A model generated the notes under the pieces. It did no database searches, was not told the origin of the DNA, and worked only from the letters and a program-made list of their open reading frames with translations. Position numbers and translations under genes: made by a program. From positions 62,001-126,000 of the forward strand of contig JAVJSU010000023.1 in the NCBI GenBank assembly GCA_040219275.1: a stretch of DNA of 64,000 nucleotides. The letters run 5' to 3'. Positions 50,883-59,318 of the stretch are shown here, in pieces. The first letter of the stretch is position 1, and each line of letters begins with the position of its first letter. The DNA is from JAVJSU01 sp040219275. Its GTDB lineage: Bacteria; Chloroflexota; Anaerolineae; Aggregatilineales; Phototrophicaceae.

Positions 50883-51317
50883 ATGAGAGTCAAAACATTT
50901 ACTACCACACCCAAAGATATTGAACAACGTTGGTGGGTTGTGGACGCAGAAGGGCAGACACTGGGTCGTCTTGCGACTAAGATTGCCCCTTATTTGACCG
51001 GTAAGAACAAGCCGATCTACACCCCGAATCTGGATACAGGCGACTTTGTTATCGTCATCAACTGTGAAAAGTTGGTGGTAACGGGTGATCGTCTGGATAC
51101 CAAATTCTATTATAACTACAGTGGCTATCCCGGTGGTATGAAGCAAACAACCATGCGTGACCTGATGGAACGTCATCCTGATCGCGTGATTACTTCAGCC
51201 GTTAAAGGTATGTTGCCTTCAACAGCGCTGGGACGCAATATGCTGAAGAAGCTCAAGGTCTATGCTGGTCCTGAGCATCCACACACCGCACAGAAGCCTG
51301 AAAAGCTGGAAGTTTAG
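50883..51317 (+). CDS. rplM: 50S ribosomal protein L13
   Basis: A 144-residue L13, an early 50S assembly protein that represses its own operon in E. coli. WWVVDAEGQTLGRLATKIAPYLTGKNKPIYTPNLDTGDFVIVIN (read as blocks), YSGYPGGMKQTTMRDLMERHP and VKGMLPSTALGRNMLKKLKVYAG are diagnostic. The ribosome site GGAGGAAGG is strong. rpsI follows after 14 nt. Confidence 0.98.
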   Translation: MRVKTFTTTPKDIEQRWWVVDAEGQTLGRLATKIAPYLTGKNKPIYTPNLDTGDFVIVINCEKLVVTGDRLDTKFYYNYSGYPGGMKQTTMRDLMERHPDRVITSAVKGMLPSTALGRNMLKKLKVYAGPEHPHTAQKPEKLEV

Positions 51318-51331
51318 GGGGAGGGCTATAA

Positions 51332-51727
51332 ATGTCTGCACAATATTATGAAGGTATTGGTCGTCGTAAAGCCGCTAGCGCACGGGTACGTTTGTTCCCC
51401 GGTGGCACAGGCGCACTGACGATTAATGGTAAAGATGGACGTGATTATCTGCCTCGCAGTGGTGATGTCGAAATTCTGCTTGAGCCGCTTACCACACTTG
51501 GACAAGACGGCACATATGACATTAGTGTGCATGTTTCCGGTGGTGGTATTTCCGGTCAGCGTGATGCAATTCAACTGGGCGTTGCCCGTGCTTTGCTCAA
51601 GATTGACCCCGATACACGCCCCACATTGAAGGATGGCGATTACCTGACACGCGATGCCCGCGTTAAGGAACGTAAAAAGCCAGGTCTCAAGCGTGCGCGT
51701 AAGGCACCTACATACACCAAACGTTAA
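51332..51727 (+). CDS. rpsI: 30S ribosomal protein S9
   Basis: A 131-residue S9 whose C-terminal tail reaches the P-site tRNA. YYEGIGRRKAASARVRLFPG, HVSGGGISGQRDAIQLGVARAL and the end TRDARVKERKKPGLKRARKAPTYTKR (read as blocks) are canonical. It is the last gene of the supercluster, followed by a strong terminator. Confidence 0.98.
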   Translation: MSAQYYEGIGRRKAASARVRLFPGGTGALTINGKDGRDYLPRSGDVEILLEPLTTLGQDGTYDISVHVSGGGISGQRDAIQLGVARALLKIDPDTRPTLKDGDYLTRDARVKERKKPGLKRARKAPTYTKR

Positions 51728-51767
51728 TCATCTACGGGTAATTTCCCGGTTGATGTAAAACACAGGC

Positions 51768-51798
51768 AGGCAAGGCATGATGATGTCTTGCCTTTTTG
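51768..51798 (+). terminator. Rho-independent terminator after rpsI
   Basis: A 10-bp stem (51768-51777 with 51784-51793, one G-U pair), 6-nt loop and a TTTTT tail. It ends the ribosomal supercluster. Confidence 0.9.
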
Positions 51799-51857
51799 TT
51801 TGCCCGAAAATTCCGTAGAATAGACACCATCTTTGACGAAGTAGGCGAGAAAATAGT

Positions 51858-53312
51858 ATGACTCTGACGATTGTGGGTCTGGGACCGGGTGATATTGATG
51901 ATCTTTCGCGTAAGGCGTGGCGCGTCTTAAAAAACGCCAAAGCGGTCTATTTACGCACATCCCGCCATAATTGCGTCCCATGCTTGCCACAATCAGACAC
52001 GGTTTATCAAAGCTTTGATGAACTCTATGACTCAAGCGAAAAATTTGATGAAGTCTATGAAACCATCGTCAGTCAACTGCTGACTGCCGCGCAAACGGAA
52101 GATGTCGTTTATGCTGTGCCGGGTGATCCGCTTGTGGGTGAATCAACCACGATTCGCATTCTAAATCGGGCGAAAGATGCTGGCATTGATGTAGAAATCG
52201 TGCATGGGATCAGCTTTATTGAGCCGATGCTCCGTGCGGTGGGCGTGGACGCGCTGGATGGCTTGCAAATCCTTGATGGTATTGACATCGCCGCAATGCA
52301 CCACCCGCCCATAAATCCAGATTTTCCGGCGTTGATCGGGCAGGTGTATAGCAAACAGGTTGCCTCAAATGTCAAACTGACGCTCATGAATCAATATCCC
52401 GATGAATTTACTGTGACGCTGATTCATTCGGCTGGAACGGGGGATGAAATCGTCGAAACCGTGCCGCTCTACGAAATTGACCGCAGTCAGCAAATCAATC
52501 ATCTGACTTCGTTATATTTACCTGCGCTCGGAGAAATGTCCAGCTTTGAGCACTTTCAGGAGATTATCGCCCATTTGCGTGCGCCTGAAGGGTGCCCGTG
52601 GGATCGCAAACAAACGCACGAGTCGCTCCGACAATATTTGATCGAAGAAGCCTACGAAGTGTTGGATGCTATCGAAAATGATGATCCTGTCGCGCTGTAT
52701 GAAGAACTAGGCGATATTCTGTTACAGGTGGTGCTTCATACACAGATCGCTATTGATGACGGTGAGTTCCAGATGAGCGATGTGTTGCGCCATGTGAACG
52801 CCAAAATGATCCGTCGCCATCCGCATGTGTGGGGGCAGGTGGATGTGAATGGCAATTCCGAGCAGGTGGTCACCAATTGGGAGGCGCTCAAACGGCAGGA
52901 GAAAGCCGATAAGGGTGAGGATGACACCTCTTTGCTAGATAGTATCCCCAAAGGCTTGCCTGCGTTGCTACAGGCACATCACTATCAATCGCGGGCGGCG
53001 AAGGTAGGCTTTGATTGGGCGCAGATCGAGGATGTGAGTGCCAAAGTTCGCGAGGAACTAGACGAGATTGCACAGGCAGAAACCGATGACGAACGTCGTG
53101 ATGAATTTGGTGATTTGATGTTTGTGCTGGTGAATTGGGCGCGCTGGCTAAAAATTGAGCCGGAAATGGCGCTTAAAGATGCCAATAGTAAGTTTTACCG
53201 CCGCTTTCATTACATTGAGCAACAAGTCCGCGCACAGGGCAAGCAGATGACCGACTACACGCTGGATCAACTTGACGCGCTGTGGGACGAAGCGAAGGTC
53301 ACAGGGTTATAA
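51858..53312 (+). CDS. Fused tetrapyrrole-methylase-like / MazG NTP pyrophosphohydrolase (YabN type)
   Basis: A 484-residue fusion. Residues 1-220 resemble the SAM-dependent tetrapyrrole methylase fold (LTIVGLGPGDIDDLS, VVYAVPGDPLVGE), as in B. subtilis YabN. The C-terminal part holds two MazG domains: the first with CPWDRKQTHESLRQYLIEEAYEVLDAIE and EELGDILLQVVLH (EExxE and ExxxD metal ligands), and a second from about residue 370 with EELDEIAQAETDDERRDEFGDLMFV. MazG cleaves NTPs to NMP and pyrophosphate, cleaning damaged nucleotides. Start ATG 51858 follows the terminator by about 60 nt. Confidence 0.92.
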   Translation: MTLTIVGLGPGDIDDLSRKAWRVLKNAKAVYLRTSRHNCVPCLPQSDTVYQSFDELYDSSEKFDEVYETIVSQLLTAAQTEDVVYAVPGDPLVGESTTIRILNRAKDAGIDVEIVHGISFIEPMLRAVGVDALDGLQILDGIDIAAMHHPPINPDFPALIGQVYSKQVASNVKLTLMNQYPDEFTVTLIHSAGTGDEIVETVPLYEIDRSQQINHLTSLYLPALGEMSSFEHFQEIIAHLRAPEGCPWDRKQTHESLRQYLIEEAYEVLDAIENDDPVALYEELGDILLQVVLHTQIAIDDGEFQMSDVLRHVNAKMIRRHPHVWGQVDVNGNSEQVVTNWEALKRQEKADKGEDDTSLLDSIPKGLPALLQAHHYQSRAAKVGFDWAQIEDVSAKVREELDEIAQAETDDERRDEFGDLMFVLVNWARWLKIEPEMALKDANSKFYRRFHYIEQQVRAQGKQMTDYTLDQLDALWDEAKVTGL

Positions 53313-53323
53313 TAGCTTAGTTT

Positions 53324-53784
53324 AACCGCCAAGACGCAGAGAACGCCAAGAAAAAGAAGCAAAATGAGTAGAGAACCTGATTCAGCATTAGATAAACTCG
53401 CACATGATGTTATTGGCGCGGCGATTGAAGTGCACCGTACTCTTGGTCCTGGTTTTCTTGAATCAGTATACGAAGAAGCATTGTGTGTTGAATTTAAGCA
53501 GAGAAATATTTCTTTTGAACAGCAAGTCCTAGTGGGTGTTAATTACAAAGGGTATCTGGTTGGGCAATCAAGGCTTGATTTGTTGGTCGCTTCAAAATTA
53601 GTAGTAGAGCTAAAAACAGTTGAGCATATCCTACCCATTCATACCGCGCAGATATTATCATATCTTAAAGCGACAAATCTCACTTTGGGTTTACTCATCA
53701 ACTTCAACGTCCCGATTTTAAAACAGGGTATAAAACGCATTGTTTTGTCCTAAAATTCTTGGCGAACTTGGTGTCTTGGCGGTT
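53324..53784. mobile_element. GxxExxY cassette bracketed by imperfect terminal inverted repeats
   Basis: Left repeat 53324-53352 (starting AACCGCCAAGAC) and right repeat 53756-53784 (its complement, ending GTCTTGGCGGTT) match at 24 of 29 positions when compared by eye, in inverted orientation. They enclose exactly one gene. There is no transposase and no clear target duplication, so if mobile it would depend on outside functions. This is an architecture-based call. Confidence 0.55.
53364..53753 (+). CDS. GxxExxY protein
   Basis: A 129-residue protein of the GxxExxY family (PF13366 type). The name-giving block GPGFLESVYEEAL is at about residues 31-43, and SRLDLLVASKLVVELKTVEHI has the nuclease-like D...ExK arrangement of PD-(D/E)XK folds. 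The biological role of the family is unsettled. It lies inside a pair of inverted repeats, and there is no clear ribosome site. It has no operon relation to its neighbours. Confidence 0.85.
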   Translation: MSREPDSALDKLAHDVIGAAIEVHRTLGPGFLESVYEEALCVEFKQRNISFEQQVLVGVNYKGYLVGQSRLDLLVASKLVVELKTVEHILPIHTAQILSYLKATNLTLGLLINFNVPILKQGIKRIVLS

Positions 53785-53827
53785 TACATAACCTGTTGAA
53801 GTGCGATAATTGAGCGGGTGTTTGAAT

Positions 53828-53855
53828 CAAAAAAAATCCCACCAAAAGTGGGATT
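53828..53855 (-). terminator. Rho-independent terminator of tRNA-Pro
   Basis: On the minus strand AATCCCAC and GTGGGATT (53848-53855 with 53835-53842) form an 8-bp stem with a 5-nt loop, running into TTTTTT, six nt past the tRNA 3' end. Confidence 0.9.
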
Positions 53856-53860
53856 CTTAG

Positions 53861-53934
53861 TCGGGGCGACGGGATTCGAACCCATGACCTCACCGACCCG
53901 AACGGTGCGCGCTACCGGGCTGCGCTACGCCCCG
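53861..53934 (-). tRNA. tRNA-Pro (anticodon CGG)
   Basis: A 74-nt cloverleaf on the minus strand. Acceptor CGGGGCG/CGCCCCG with discriminator A; D-arm region AGCGCAGCCCGGTAGCGC; anticodon stem CACCG/CGGTG with loop TTCGGGT, giving anticodon CGG and G37; T-arm with GGTTCGAATCC. CCA is not encoded. It has its own promoter and terminator. Confidence 0.95.
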
Positions 53935-53945
53935 ACAATGGTTAC

Positions 53946-53974
53946 AGTGTACAGAAAAGGGTGCCTCATGGCAA
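53946..53974 (-). promoter_or_regulatory. Promoter of tRNA-Pro
   Basis: On the minus strand TTGCCA (53969-53974), a 17-nt spacer and TACACT (53946-53951), ending 11 nt before the tRNA 5' end. Confidence 0.7.
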
Positions 53975-53983
53975 GTGTGAATT

Positions 53984-54607
53984 ATGGCTGAACATCCAGT
54001 AACATTATCAGATCGTGTGCGGGCATATAGCAATGTTTTTATGTCTCGATTAGGCTCGATTGTAGCCAGCTTTGGCATCCATCCCGATTCGATCACGATT
54101 CTTGGATTGGGTGTGGTGGCGGCGGCGGCATTACTCATCGGCATGGGTGAATTGCGCTGGGGAGGCGTGCTTTTGCTGATCGGTTTGCCGCTTGATGCCG
54201 TGGATGGTGCAGTGGCACGGGCGATAAAACGTAAGGGACAATTCGGGCAAATGCTAGATTCTACGCTGGATCGCTATGCTGACGGTTTAATTTTCGCCGC
54301 TTTGAGTTATCATTTTGCAGTTCAAGATGAATATACACTGATTCTACTGGCGCTCGCCGCGTTATTGGGGAGTTTCATGGTCAGTTACACCCGCGCCCGT
54401 GCGGAAGGTGTTGGCGTAGTCGTCAAGATCGGCTACTTTTCCCGACTGGAACGGGTGGTGTTTATTCTGGCGATGTTGCTTGCACCGGAATTCTTTGGTC
54501 TGCCCGTGCTGGAAATCGGTTTGTGGGTACTGGCGATTGGGACGAACTTTACGGGGCTTCAGCGTCTGTGGTATGTGTACAGGGCTTTAGAAGATAGAGA
54601 GGGTTAA
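53984..54607 (+). CDS. CDP-alcohol phosphatidyltransferase
   Basis: A 207-residue membrane enzyme that transfers a phosphatidyl group from CDP-diacylglycerol to an alcohol. The family signature DAVDGAVARAIKRKGQFGQMLDSTLDRYAD (read in parts) follows DxxDGxxAR...GxxxDxxxD exactly, at about residues 71-100. Around six hydrophobic helices follow. Product (phosphatidylglycerophosphate, phosphatidylinositol or similar) cannot be told. It is 5 nt upstream of lgt, so both act in membrane lipid/lipoprotein synthesis as one operon. Confidence 0.92.
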   Translation: MAEHPVTLSDRVRAYSNVFMSRLGSIVASFGIHPDSITILGLGVVAAAALLIGMGELRWGGVLLLIGLPLDAVDGAVARAIKRKGQFGQMLDSTLDRYADGLIFAALSYHFAVQDEYTLILLALAALLGSFMVSYTRARAEGVGVVVKIGYFSRLERVVFILAMLLAPEFFGLPVLEIGLWVLAIGTNFTGLQRLWYVYRALEDREG

Positions 54608-54612
54608 TTAAA

Positions 54613-55530
54613 ATGGAGTTTCAAAGTCAATTTATTCAAATTGGCAACGTGCAAATCCGCTATTATGGCATCATCATCGTTACCGCGATGCTGGTGGCGA
54701 CGGTGATCGCGGCACGCCTTGCCAAAAAGACCGGACGTGATCCTGAGCATGTGTATGGTGCGCTAACGTGGGCGATTATCCCCGGCATCATCCTTGCAAG
54801 GTTGTGGTTCGTGTTTTTCCCGTCGGAGAGTTTGGGCGTAGATCGCAGTTATTTGCTAGAGAATTTCTTCAATCTGGAAAACGGCGCAATTGCCATCTGG
54901 AGCGGGGGACTGAGCATTTTTGGTGCGGTGCTCGGCGGTTTACTGGGTACGCTGGTCTATCTGCGTCGCAACAAGTTACCCGTCGCGCCGTGGTTGGATA
55001 TTGCCGCTGTCGTCTTACCTCTTGGGCAGGCGATTGGTCGTTGGGCAAATTACGTCAATCAAGAACTTTATGGTAAGCCCGTTACCGGTTTCTTGAAGGA
55101 TCTCGGATGGGGTATCGATATTCCGATTGAATCACGGGATCAAGCCTATCGCGCTATCGAATATTTTGCGGCTAAATTTCACCCGTTATTTCTTTACGAA
55201 TCGTTGTGGAGCTTTGGCGCATTTCTGATTTTGTTTTACCTGTATAACAATCACAAGGATCGCTTCAAAGTTGGTGATTTCTTCTGGATTTATGTCGCAC
55301 AATATGCGTTTATACGTTTCTTCCTGGAATTCCTACGCATCGATGTGACTTTGGTGGGCGATATTAACCTCTCCCAACTGGTCACGTTTGTGCTGTTCGT
55401 CGTTTCAATTGGCATGTTGGCTTATCGCCATCGCCCCGGTGCGCCGGAGTATGTTGAGCCTGTGCCGGTCGTGCCGGAGGAAGAAAAACCCACACCAGCA
55501 CCGGCGGAAGCCCAACCCGAAGGTAGCTAA
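54613..55530 (+). CDS. lgt: Prolipoprotein diacylglyceryl transferase
   Basis: A 305-residue polytopic enzyme that attaches diacylglycerol from phosphatidylglycerol to the lipobox Cys. Family blocks: IRYYGIIIVTAMLVA, the Lgt signature region GQAIGRWANYVNQELYGKPV with the conserved Arg and Asn, HPLFLYESLWSF, and RFFLEFLRID. The C-terminal tail is Pro/Glu-rich (PVPVVPEEEKPTPAPAE). Its substrate class is represented in the window by the lipoprotein at 19474. Confidence 0.95.
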   Translation: MEFQSQFIQIGNVQIRYYGIIIVTAMLVATVIAARLAKKTGRDPEHVYGALTWAIIPGIILARLWFVFFPSESLGVDRSYLLENFFNLENGAIAIWSGGLSIFGAVLGGLLGTLVYLRRNKLPVAPWLDIAAVVLPLGQAIGRWANYVNQELYGKPVTGFLKDLGWGIDIPIESRDQAYRAIEYFAAKFHPLFLYESLWSFGAFLILFYLYNNHKDRFKVGDFFWIYVAQYAFIRFFLEFLRIDVTLVGDINLSQLVTFVLFVVSIGMLAYRHRPGAPEYVEPVPVVPEEEKPTPAPAEAQPEGS

Positions 55531-55550
55531 ATAATTTACGTCACACCTTG

Positions 55551-55584
55551 CGCCCCGGACTAAACTTCGGGGCGTTTTCATTTT
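55551..55584 (+). terminator. Rho-independent terminator after lgt
   Basis: CGCCCCG/CGGGGCG (55551-55557 with 55568-55574), 10-nt loop, followed by TTTTCATTTT. Confidence 0.85.
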
Positions 55585-55667
55585 CTCATCGGATGACTTA
55601 AGGAATCTGTGCGATAATGTTATTCTGTGCGTAAATCTATGAGAGTATCTATTATGGTGTGCGATTT

Positions 55668-56618
55668 ATGATTGAGTGTAATGACTTAACAAAAGATTTT
55701 GGGAGTTTTCGTGCGGTAGATCACATCAATCTGCATGTAGAAGCGGGTTCAGTGCTGGCGCTTCTGGGTCCAAACGGAGCGGGTAAAACAACCACAGTGC
55801 GGATGATGACCTCTATTTTACCGCCATCATCCGGCGCAGTACGTATTGCGGGCTATGATGTGGTCGAGAAACCAGAAAAAGTGCGCTCCAAAGTGGGTGT
55901 ATTGACAGAACAGCATGGTTTATACGAACGCATGAAAGGTCTTGAATACCTTGATTTTTTCGGTCAGGTCTATCATCTGTCTAAAGACGAACGGCGTAAA
56001 CGTGCACTTGCGCTAATGGAGCGTTTTGATCTTACGTTTGCACTTGATAAGCGATTGGGCGAGTATTCTAAGGGTATGAAGCAAAAGTTAGCCTTAGTCC
56101 GTGCGATGTTGCATGAGCCACCCGTGTTGTTGCTTGATGAGCCGACCTCCGCCATGGATCCTCTGAGCGCCAAGCAAGTCCGTGATGCCATCGTGGATTT
56201 GCAACGTGGCGAACGTACGTTTCTGATTACCACACATAATCTCGCCGAAGCACAGGCGCTGGCAGATCGAATTGCCATCATCCGGCATGGGCGTATCATC
56301 GCCAACGGAACATTTGTGGAGCTTGCAAAGCAATTCGTCGGGGAGCCATTGATGGAATTGCGCGTAAAAGGGCATCTGAATGGGCTGGTGCAAGATGTAT
56401 CTAATCTCGTTCAGGTGGATTCGTCTGGCGATGATTGGGTCCGCTACCGTGCGGATGACCCCTTCGAGACAAATCCGAATTTGCTCCGGCATGTGACAGG
56501 CTTGGGTGTAGATGTCATCACCTTAGCGCCGGTTTCACAAACACTGGAAGACATTTACCTTGAAGTTGTCCGCGAAGATGAATTGCTGGAGGGAGGTACG
56601 CATGACGACATCCACTAA
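55668..56618 (+). CDS. ABC transporter ATP-binding subunit (ABC-2 type exporter)
   Basis: An ATPase of about 316 residues with Walker A LGPNGAGKTTTVRMM, signature YSKGMKQKLAL, Walker B VLLLDEPTSAMDPLS and switch ITTHNLAEA. The class matches the NatA/drug-exporter ATPases that pair with ABC-2 permeases. The C-terminal extension (about 225-316) is typical of this group. ATG 55668 and GTG 55659 are both possible starts; neither has a clear ribosome site. Its 3' end overlaps the permease gene by 17 nt. Confidence 0.92.
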   Translation: MIECNDLTKDFGSFRAVDHINLHVEAGSVLALLGPNGAGKTTTVRMMTSILPPSSGAVRIAGYDVVEKPEKVRSKVGVLTEQHGLYERMKGLEYLDFFGQVYHLSKDERRKRALALMERFDLTFALDKRLGEYSKGMKQKLALVRAMLHEPPVLLLDEPTSAMDPLSAKQVRDAIVDLQRGERTFLITTHNLAEAQALADRIAIIRHGRIIANGTFVELAKQFVGEPLMELRVKGHLNGLVQDVSNLVQVDSSGDDWVRYRADDPFETNPNLLRHVTGLGVDVITLAPVSQTLEDIYLEVVREDELLEGGTHDDIH

Positions 56619-58149
56619 TTCGTTTGATCCACATATCGCCTCTGACCAGACGACGCGCTGGGCTACATTCACAACGACGATGCAAAACGCGCTGATTATC
56701 ACACGGCGCGAAGTGCGTGATAGCTTCCGTGACTGGCGTATCCTCGCACCTATTTTCATCCTGACGTTTTTGTTTCCGTTTCTGGCACAATTTGTCGCGG
56801 CACGTTTTTCTGCGTGGTTGACTGGCTTCGGTGCGGAACTCATTGGTGAGCGTACGATTCCGTTTCTGTTGATGATCGTCGGGTTTTTTCCGATTTCCAT
56901 TTCGCTTGTAATCGCGCTAGAGACGTTTGTAGGCGAAAAGGAACGTCGTAGCCTAGAACCTCTGCTTAGCACGCCCCTGACCAACACAGAGCTATATATC
57001 GGCAAAACTTTATCGGCGATGATCCCGCCCTTGATCTCAAGTTATGGGGGGATGGCTGTCTACCTGACGACACTCTTGTTTACTGAGCTTGCATGGCGAC
57101 CACAACCCATGCTAATCGTACAGATCGTCTTGCTGACGACAGTGCAAGCATTGGTGATGGTGACGGGTGCTGTGGTGGTTTCTAGCCAGACGACCAGTAC
57201 ACGCGCCGCAAATTTACTGGCGAGTTTTATCATCATCCCGATGACGCTCATCATTAACGGAGAGAGCATTATTATGTTCCTCGCACCGGACGCAGACTCG
57301 CCTTCGGGCATCGGTGCGTTATGGGCGATTATCATCGGCATGTTCGTTGTATGTATTTTGCTTTTGCGGGTCGGGAACGCGATCTTTAATCGTGAGGAAT
57401 TGCTGGGTCGGGCGATTGATCAGCTGAATATATTCGGCGTGATGAAGAAGATTGGGCGCTTTGCCCGTTCGATTGATGACGAAGGCACAACAGCGAGTAA
57501 TTTGATTGAATGGTACAGCAAAGGCGTTACGTTGAGTTTGCGCCGTTTAAGAACCGCTATGCAAGTCGCGGCGCTCGTGTTTATTGTCGCCTTTTTTGCG
57601 GGATTCTTGTTCGGTCAGCTGGAGCAGTGGCGCTTACCGCTACCCCCACAGGATGAATTTCTTGGCACCGATGAGTTATCGAATGCGACAGAAATAATGT
57701 CGAGTTTTCTCAATACATCCACACAATCCTCAGCTATGGGCTTCATCATCTTACAGAATGGGCGTATTTTGCTCGCGGCGATGATCCTGTCCATATTCAC
57801 GTTTGGTGTGGCTTCGCTGACTTTAACGCCCTTGACCTATCTTATTTTGGGATATTTGCTGGCTCAGGTGCTGATCGCTGGTTATGATCCGCTGTTTTTA
57901 TTCGGTGCGGTCTTTACACATGGCATTATCGAGATTCCCGTGATTGTGATTGCGGCGGCGCTCGGTTTAAGGCTGGGTTCTATCGTTACGCGTCCGCCGA
58001 GAGGGGAGACCGTCGGTGAGGCGTGGATGGTCGCTTTTGGTGATACGGTCAAACTCACGATTGCCCTGGTGATTCCGGGGCTAATCATTGCGGCATTTCT
58101 GGAAGCCTTCGTTACGCCACGGGTGGTTATCGCGCTTTTGGGTGGATAA
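56602..58149 (+). CDS. ABC-2 type permease (fused or large)
   Basis: A permease of about 515 residues. Start ATG 56602 lies 5 nt after GGGAGG; the upstream in-frame ATG 56560 would extend further into the ATPase gene. It has several hydrophobic helices in two clusters (about 40-265 and 320-500) with the ABC-2-like segment GEKERRSLEPLLSTPLTNTELYIGKTL. The second half, with ALGLRLGSIVTRPPRGE, resembles a stage II sporulation M-like (SpoIIM/DUF95) membrane domain, as inference. Substrate unknown. Confidence 0.85.
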   Translation: MTTSTNSFDPHIASDQTTRWATFTTTMQNALIITRREVRDSFRDWRILAPIFILTFLFPFLAQFVAARFSAWLTGFGAELIGERTIPFLLMIVGFFPISISLVIALETFVGEKERRSLEPLLSTPLTNTELYIGKTLSAMIPPLISSYGGMAVYLTTLLFTELAWRPQPMLIVQIVLLTTVQALVMVTGAVVVSSQTTSTRAANLLASFIIIPMTLIINGESIIMFLAPDADSPSGIGALWAIIIGMFVVCILLLRVGNAIFNREELLGRAIDQLNIFGVMKKIGRFARSIDDEGTTASNLIEWYSKGVTLSLRRLRTAMQVAALVFIVAFFAGFLFGQLEQWRLPLPPQDEFLGTDELSNATEIMSSFLNTSTQSSAMGFIILQNGRILLAAMILSIFTFGVASLTLTPLTYLILGYLLAQVLIAGYDPLFLFGAVFTHGIIEIPVIVIAAALGLRLGSIVTRPPRGETVGEAWMVAFGDTVKLTIALVIPGLIIAAFLEAFVTPRVVIALLGG

Positions 58150-58174
58150 GTTGGTTTAAAATTTCAATCCGCGC

Positions 58175-58214
58175 ATAAACACACAATGGAGTATACTTGG
58201 GGGAATGTGTTTAT
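58175..58214. repeat. 9-bp inverted repeat upstream of the MBL-fold gene
   Basis: ATAAACACA (58175-58183) and TGTGTTTAT (58206-58214) are perfect complements separated by 22 nt, 28 nt before the start codon. It is an operator or leader hairpin candidate, similar in layout to the one before the FHA gene at 8100. Confidence 0.45.
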
Positions 58215-58241
58215 ATTTGGTAATCATTTAGAGGCTTGTTC

Positions 58242-59000
58242 ATGGCTCGTATTGTCATTCTTGGTTCGGCGGCAGCCGTAAACGATGCAAAACATGACTA
58301 TACTCACTTTGTCTTGATTGGTGAGCGAGATACACCCGTGCTGGTTGATGCGGGTTCGAATCCACTTGGTAAGATCAAAGACCTCGGCATTGATGATGAA
58401 GCGTTGCAGGATGTGATTTTGACGCACTTTCATCCCGACCATGTATCCGGTATGCCGAACATGATGATGCATATGTGGCTTTTAGGGCGACGCGCACCGA
58501 TGCGGTTCTATGGCTTACATCACTGCATCAATCGTGTTGAAGATTTAATGTCTGGCTATAGCTGGCAGGAGTGGCCCAACTTCTTTCCGGTTGCATTTCA
58601 TCGTGTGAGTGAGCGATTCCGTGCGCCGGTGTTGGAAAATGACGATTTCAAAATTACCGCGTGGCCTGTAAAGCATTTTGTACCGACCATCGGGTTACGC
58701 ATCGAAAATAAGGTCACGGGTAAGGTGCTGGCATACAGTTGCGATACTGAACCCACGCCCTCCCTGCTTGAATTGGCGGATGGTGCGGATATTTTGATCC
58801 ACGAAGCCGCAGGACCTCCGCCCGGACACAGCACTGCACGTCAGGCAGGTGAGTTAGCAACCAAAGTTGGCGCGAAATCACTCTATCTTATCCACTATCA
58901 GGTGTGGAATACGGATCCTGCGCCGCTCATTCCAGAAGCGCGTGAAGCCTATGATGGTCCGTTGGTCTTGTGCAAAGACTTTGACGAATTCGAGTTTTAG
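58242..59000 (+). CDS. Metallo-beta-lactamase-fold hydrolase
   Basis: About 252 residues with the MBL fold. The zinc-binding HxHxDH motif is LTHFHPDHVSGM; further ligands are in VKHFVPTIGLRI, CDTEP and LYLIHYQVW. This order matches the ribonuclease Z/arylsulfatase-like branch. The substrate is unknown. ATG 58242 lies 7 nt after GAGG; a TTG at 58236 is in frame but less likely. A terminator follows 35 nt after the stop. Confidence 0.88.
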   Translation: MARIVILGSAAAVNDAKHDYTHFVLIGERDTPVLVDAGSNPLGKIKDLGIDDEALQDVILTHFHPDHVSGMPNMMMHMWLLGRRAPMRFYGLHHCINRVEDLMSGYSWQEWPNFFPVAFHRVSERFRAPVLENDDFKITAWPVKHFVPTIGLRIENKVTGKVLAYSCDTEPTPSLLELADGADILIHEAAGPPPGHSTARQAGELATKVGAKSLYLIHYQVWNTDPAPLIPEAREAYDGPLVLCKDFDEFEF

Positions 59001-59034
59001 CGAGCGTCTTAGTAGATTGAATGCGAAGTTAGAT

Positions 59035-59064
59035 AAACGGGGCAGTTCGCCAGCCCCGTTTTTT
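59035..59064 (+). terminator. Rho-independent terminator after the MBL-fold gene
   Basis: AACGGGGC/GCCCCGTT (59036-59043 with 59053-59060), 9-nt loop, then TTTT. It lies between two convergent genes. Confidence 0.9.
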
Positions 59065-59069
59065 ATTGG

Positions 59070-59291
59070 CTACTTGACGTTTGATGATGGCGCTTTTTCT
59101 TCGATAGGTCTTACGGTTGCATGAAGAAATTGAAAATCATCACGGGGTGCCATAATTTCAAACACCTCGATAATCTCAAATCTCATCGGTCCAATGAGTA
59201 CATATTCACCGACTACTGGCTCATCTTGCTGATTACGAATTCCGCCGGGGTAATCTCCCCCTTGCACCACGTAACTTACTTTGTAAATCAT
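59070..59291 (-). CDS. Small hypothetical protein (73 aa)
   Basis: About 73 residues starting MIYKVSYVVQGGDYPGGIRN; the ATG at 59291 is preceded by GAGGGCG, better than an in-frame ATG five codons earlier. Beta-rich pattern: VVGEYVLIGPMRFEIIEVFEI and FQFLHATV. I recognise no named family. It sits 27 nt downstream of the cyclic-nucleotide-binding gene and may share its transcript. Confidence 0.65.
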   Translation of the reverse strand: MIYKVSYVVQGGDYPGGIRNQQDEPVVGEYVLIGPMRFEIIEVFEIMAPRDDFQFLHATVRPIEEKAPSSNVK

Positions 59292-59318
59292 GATCGCCCT
59301 CGTCAATAAATTTAGTTA

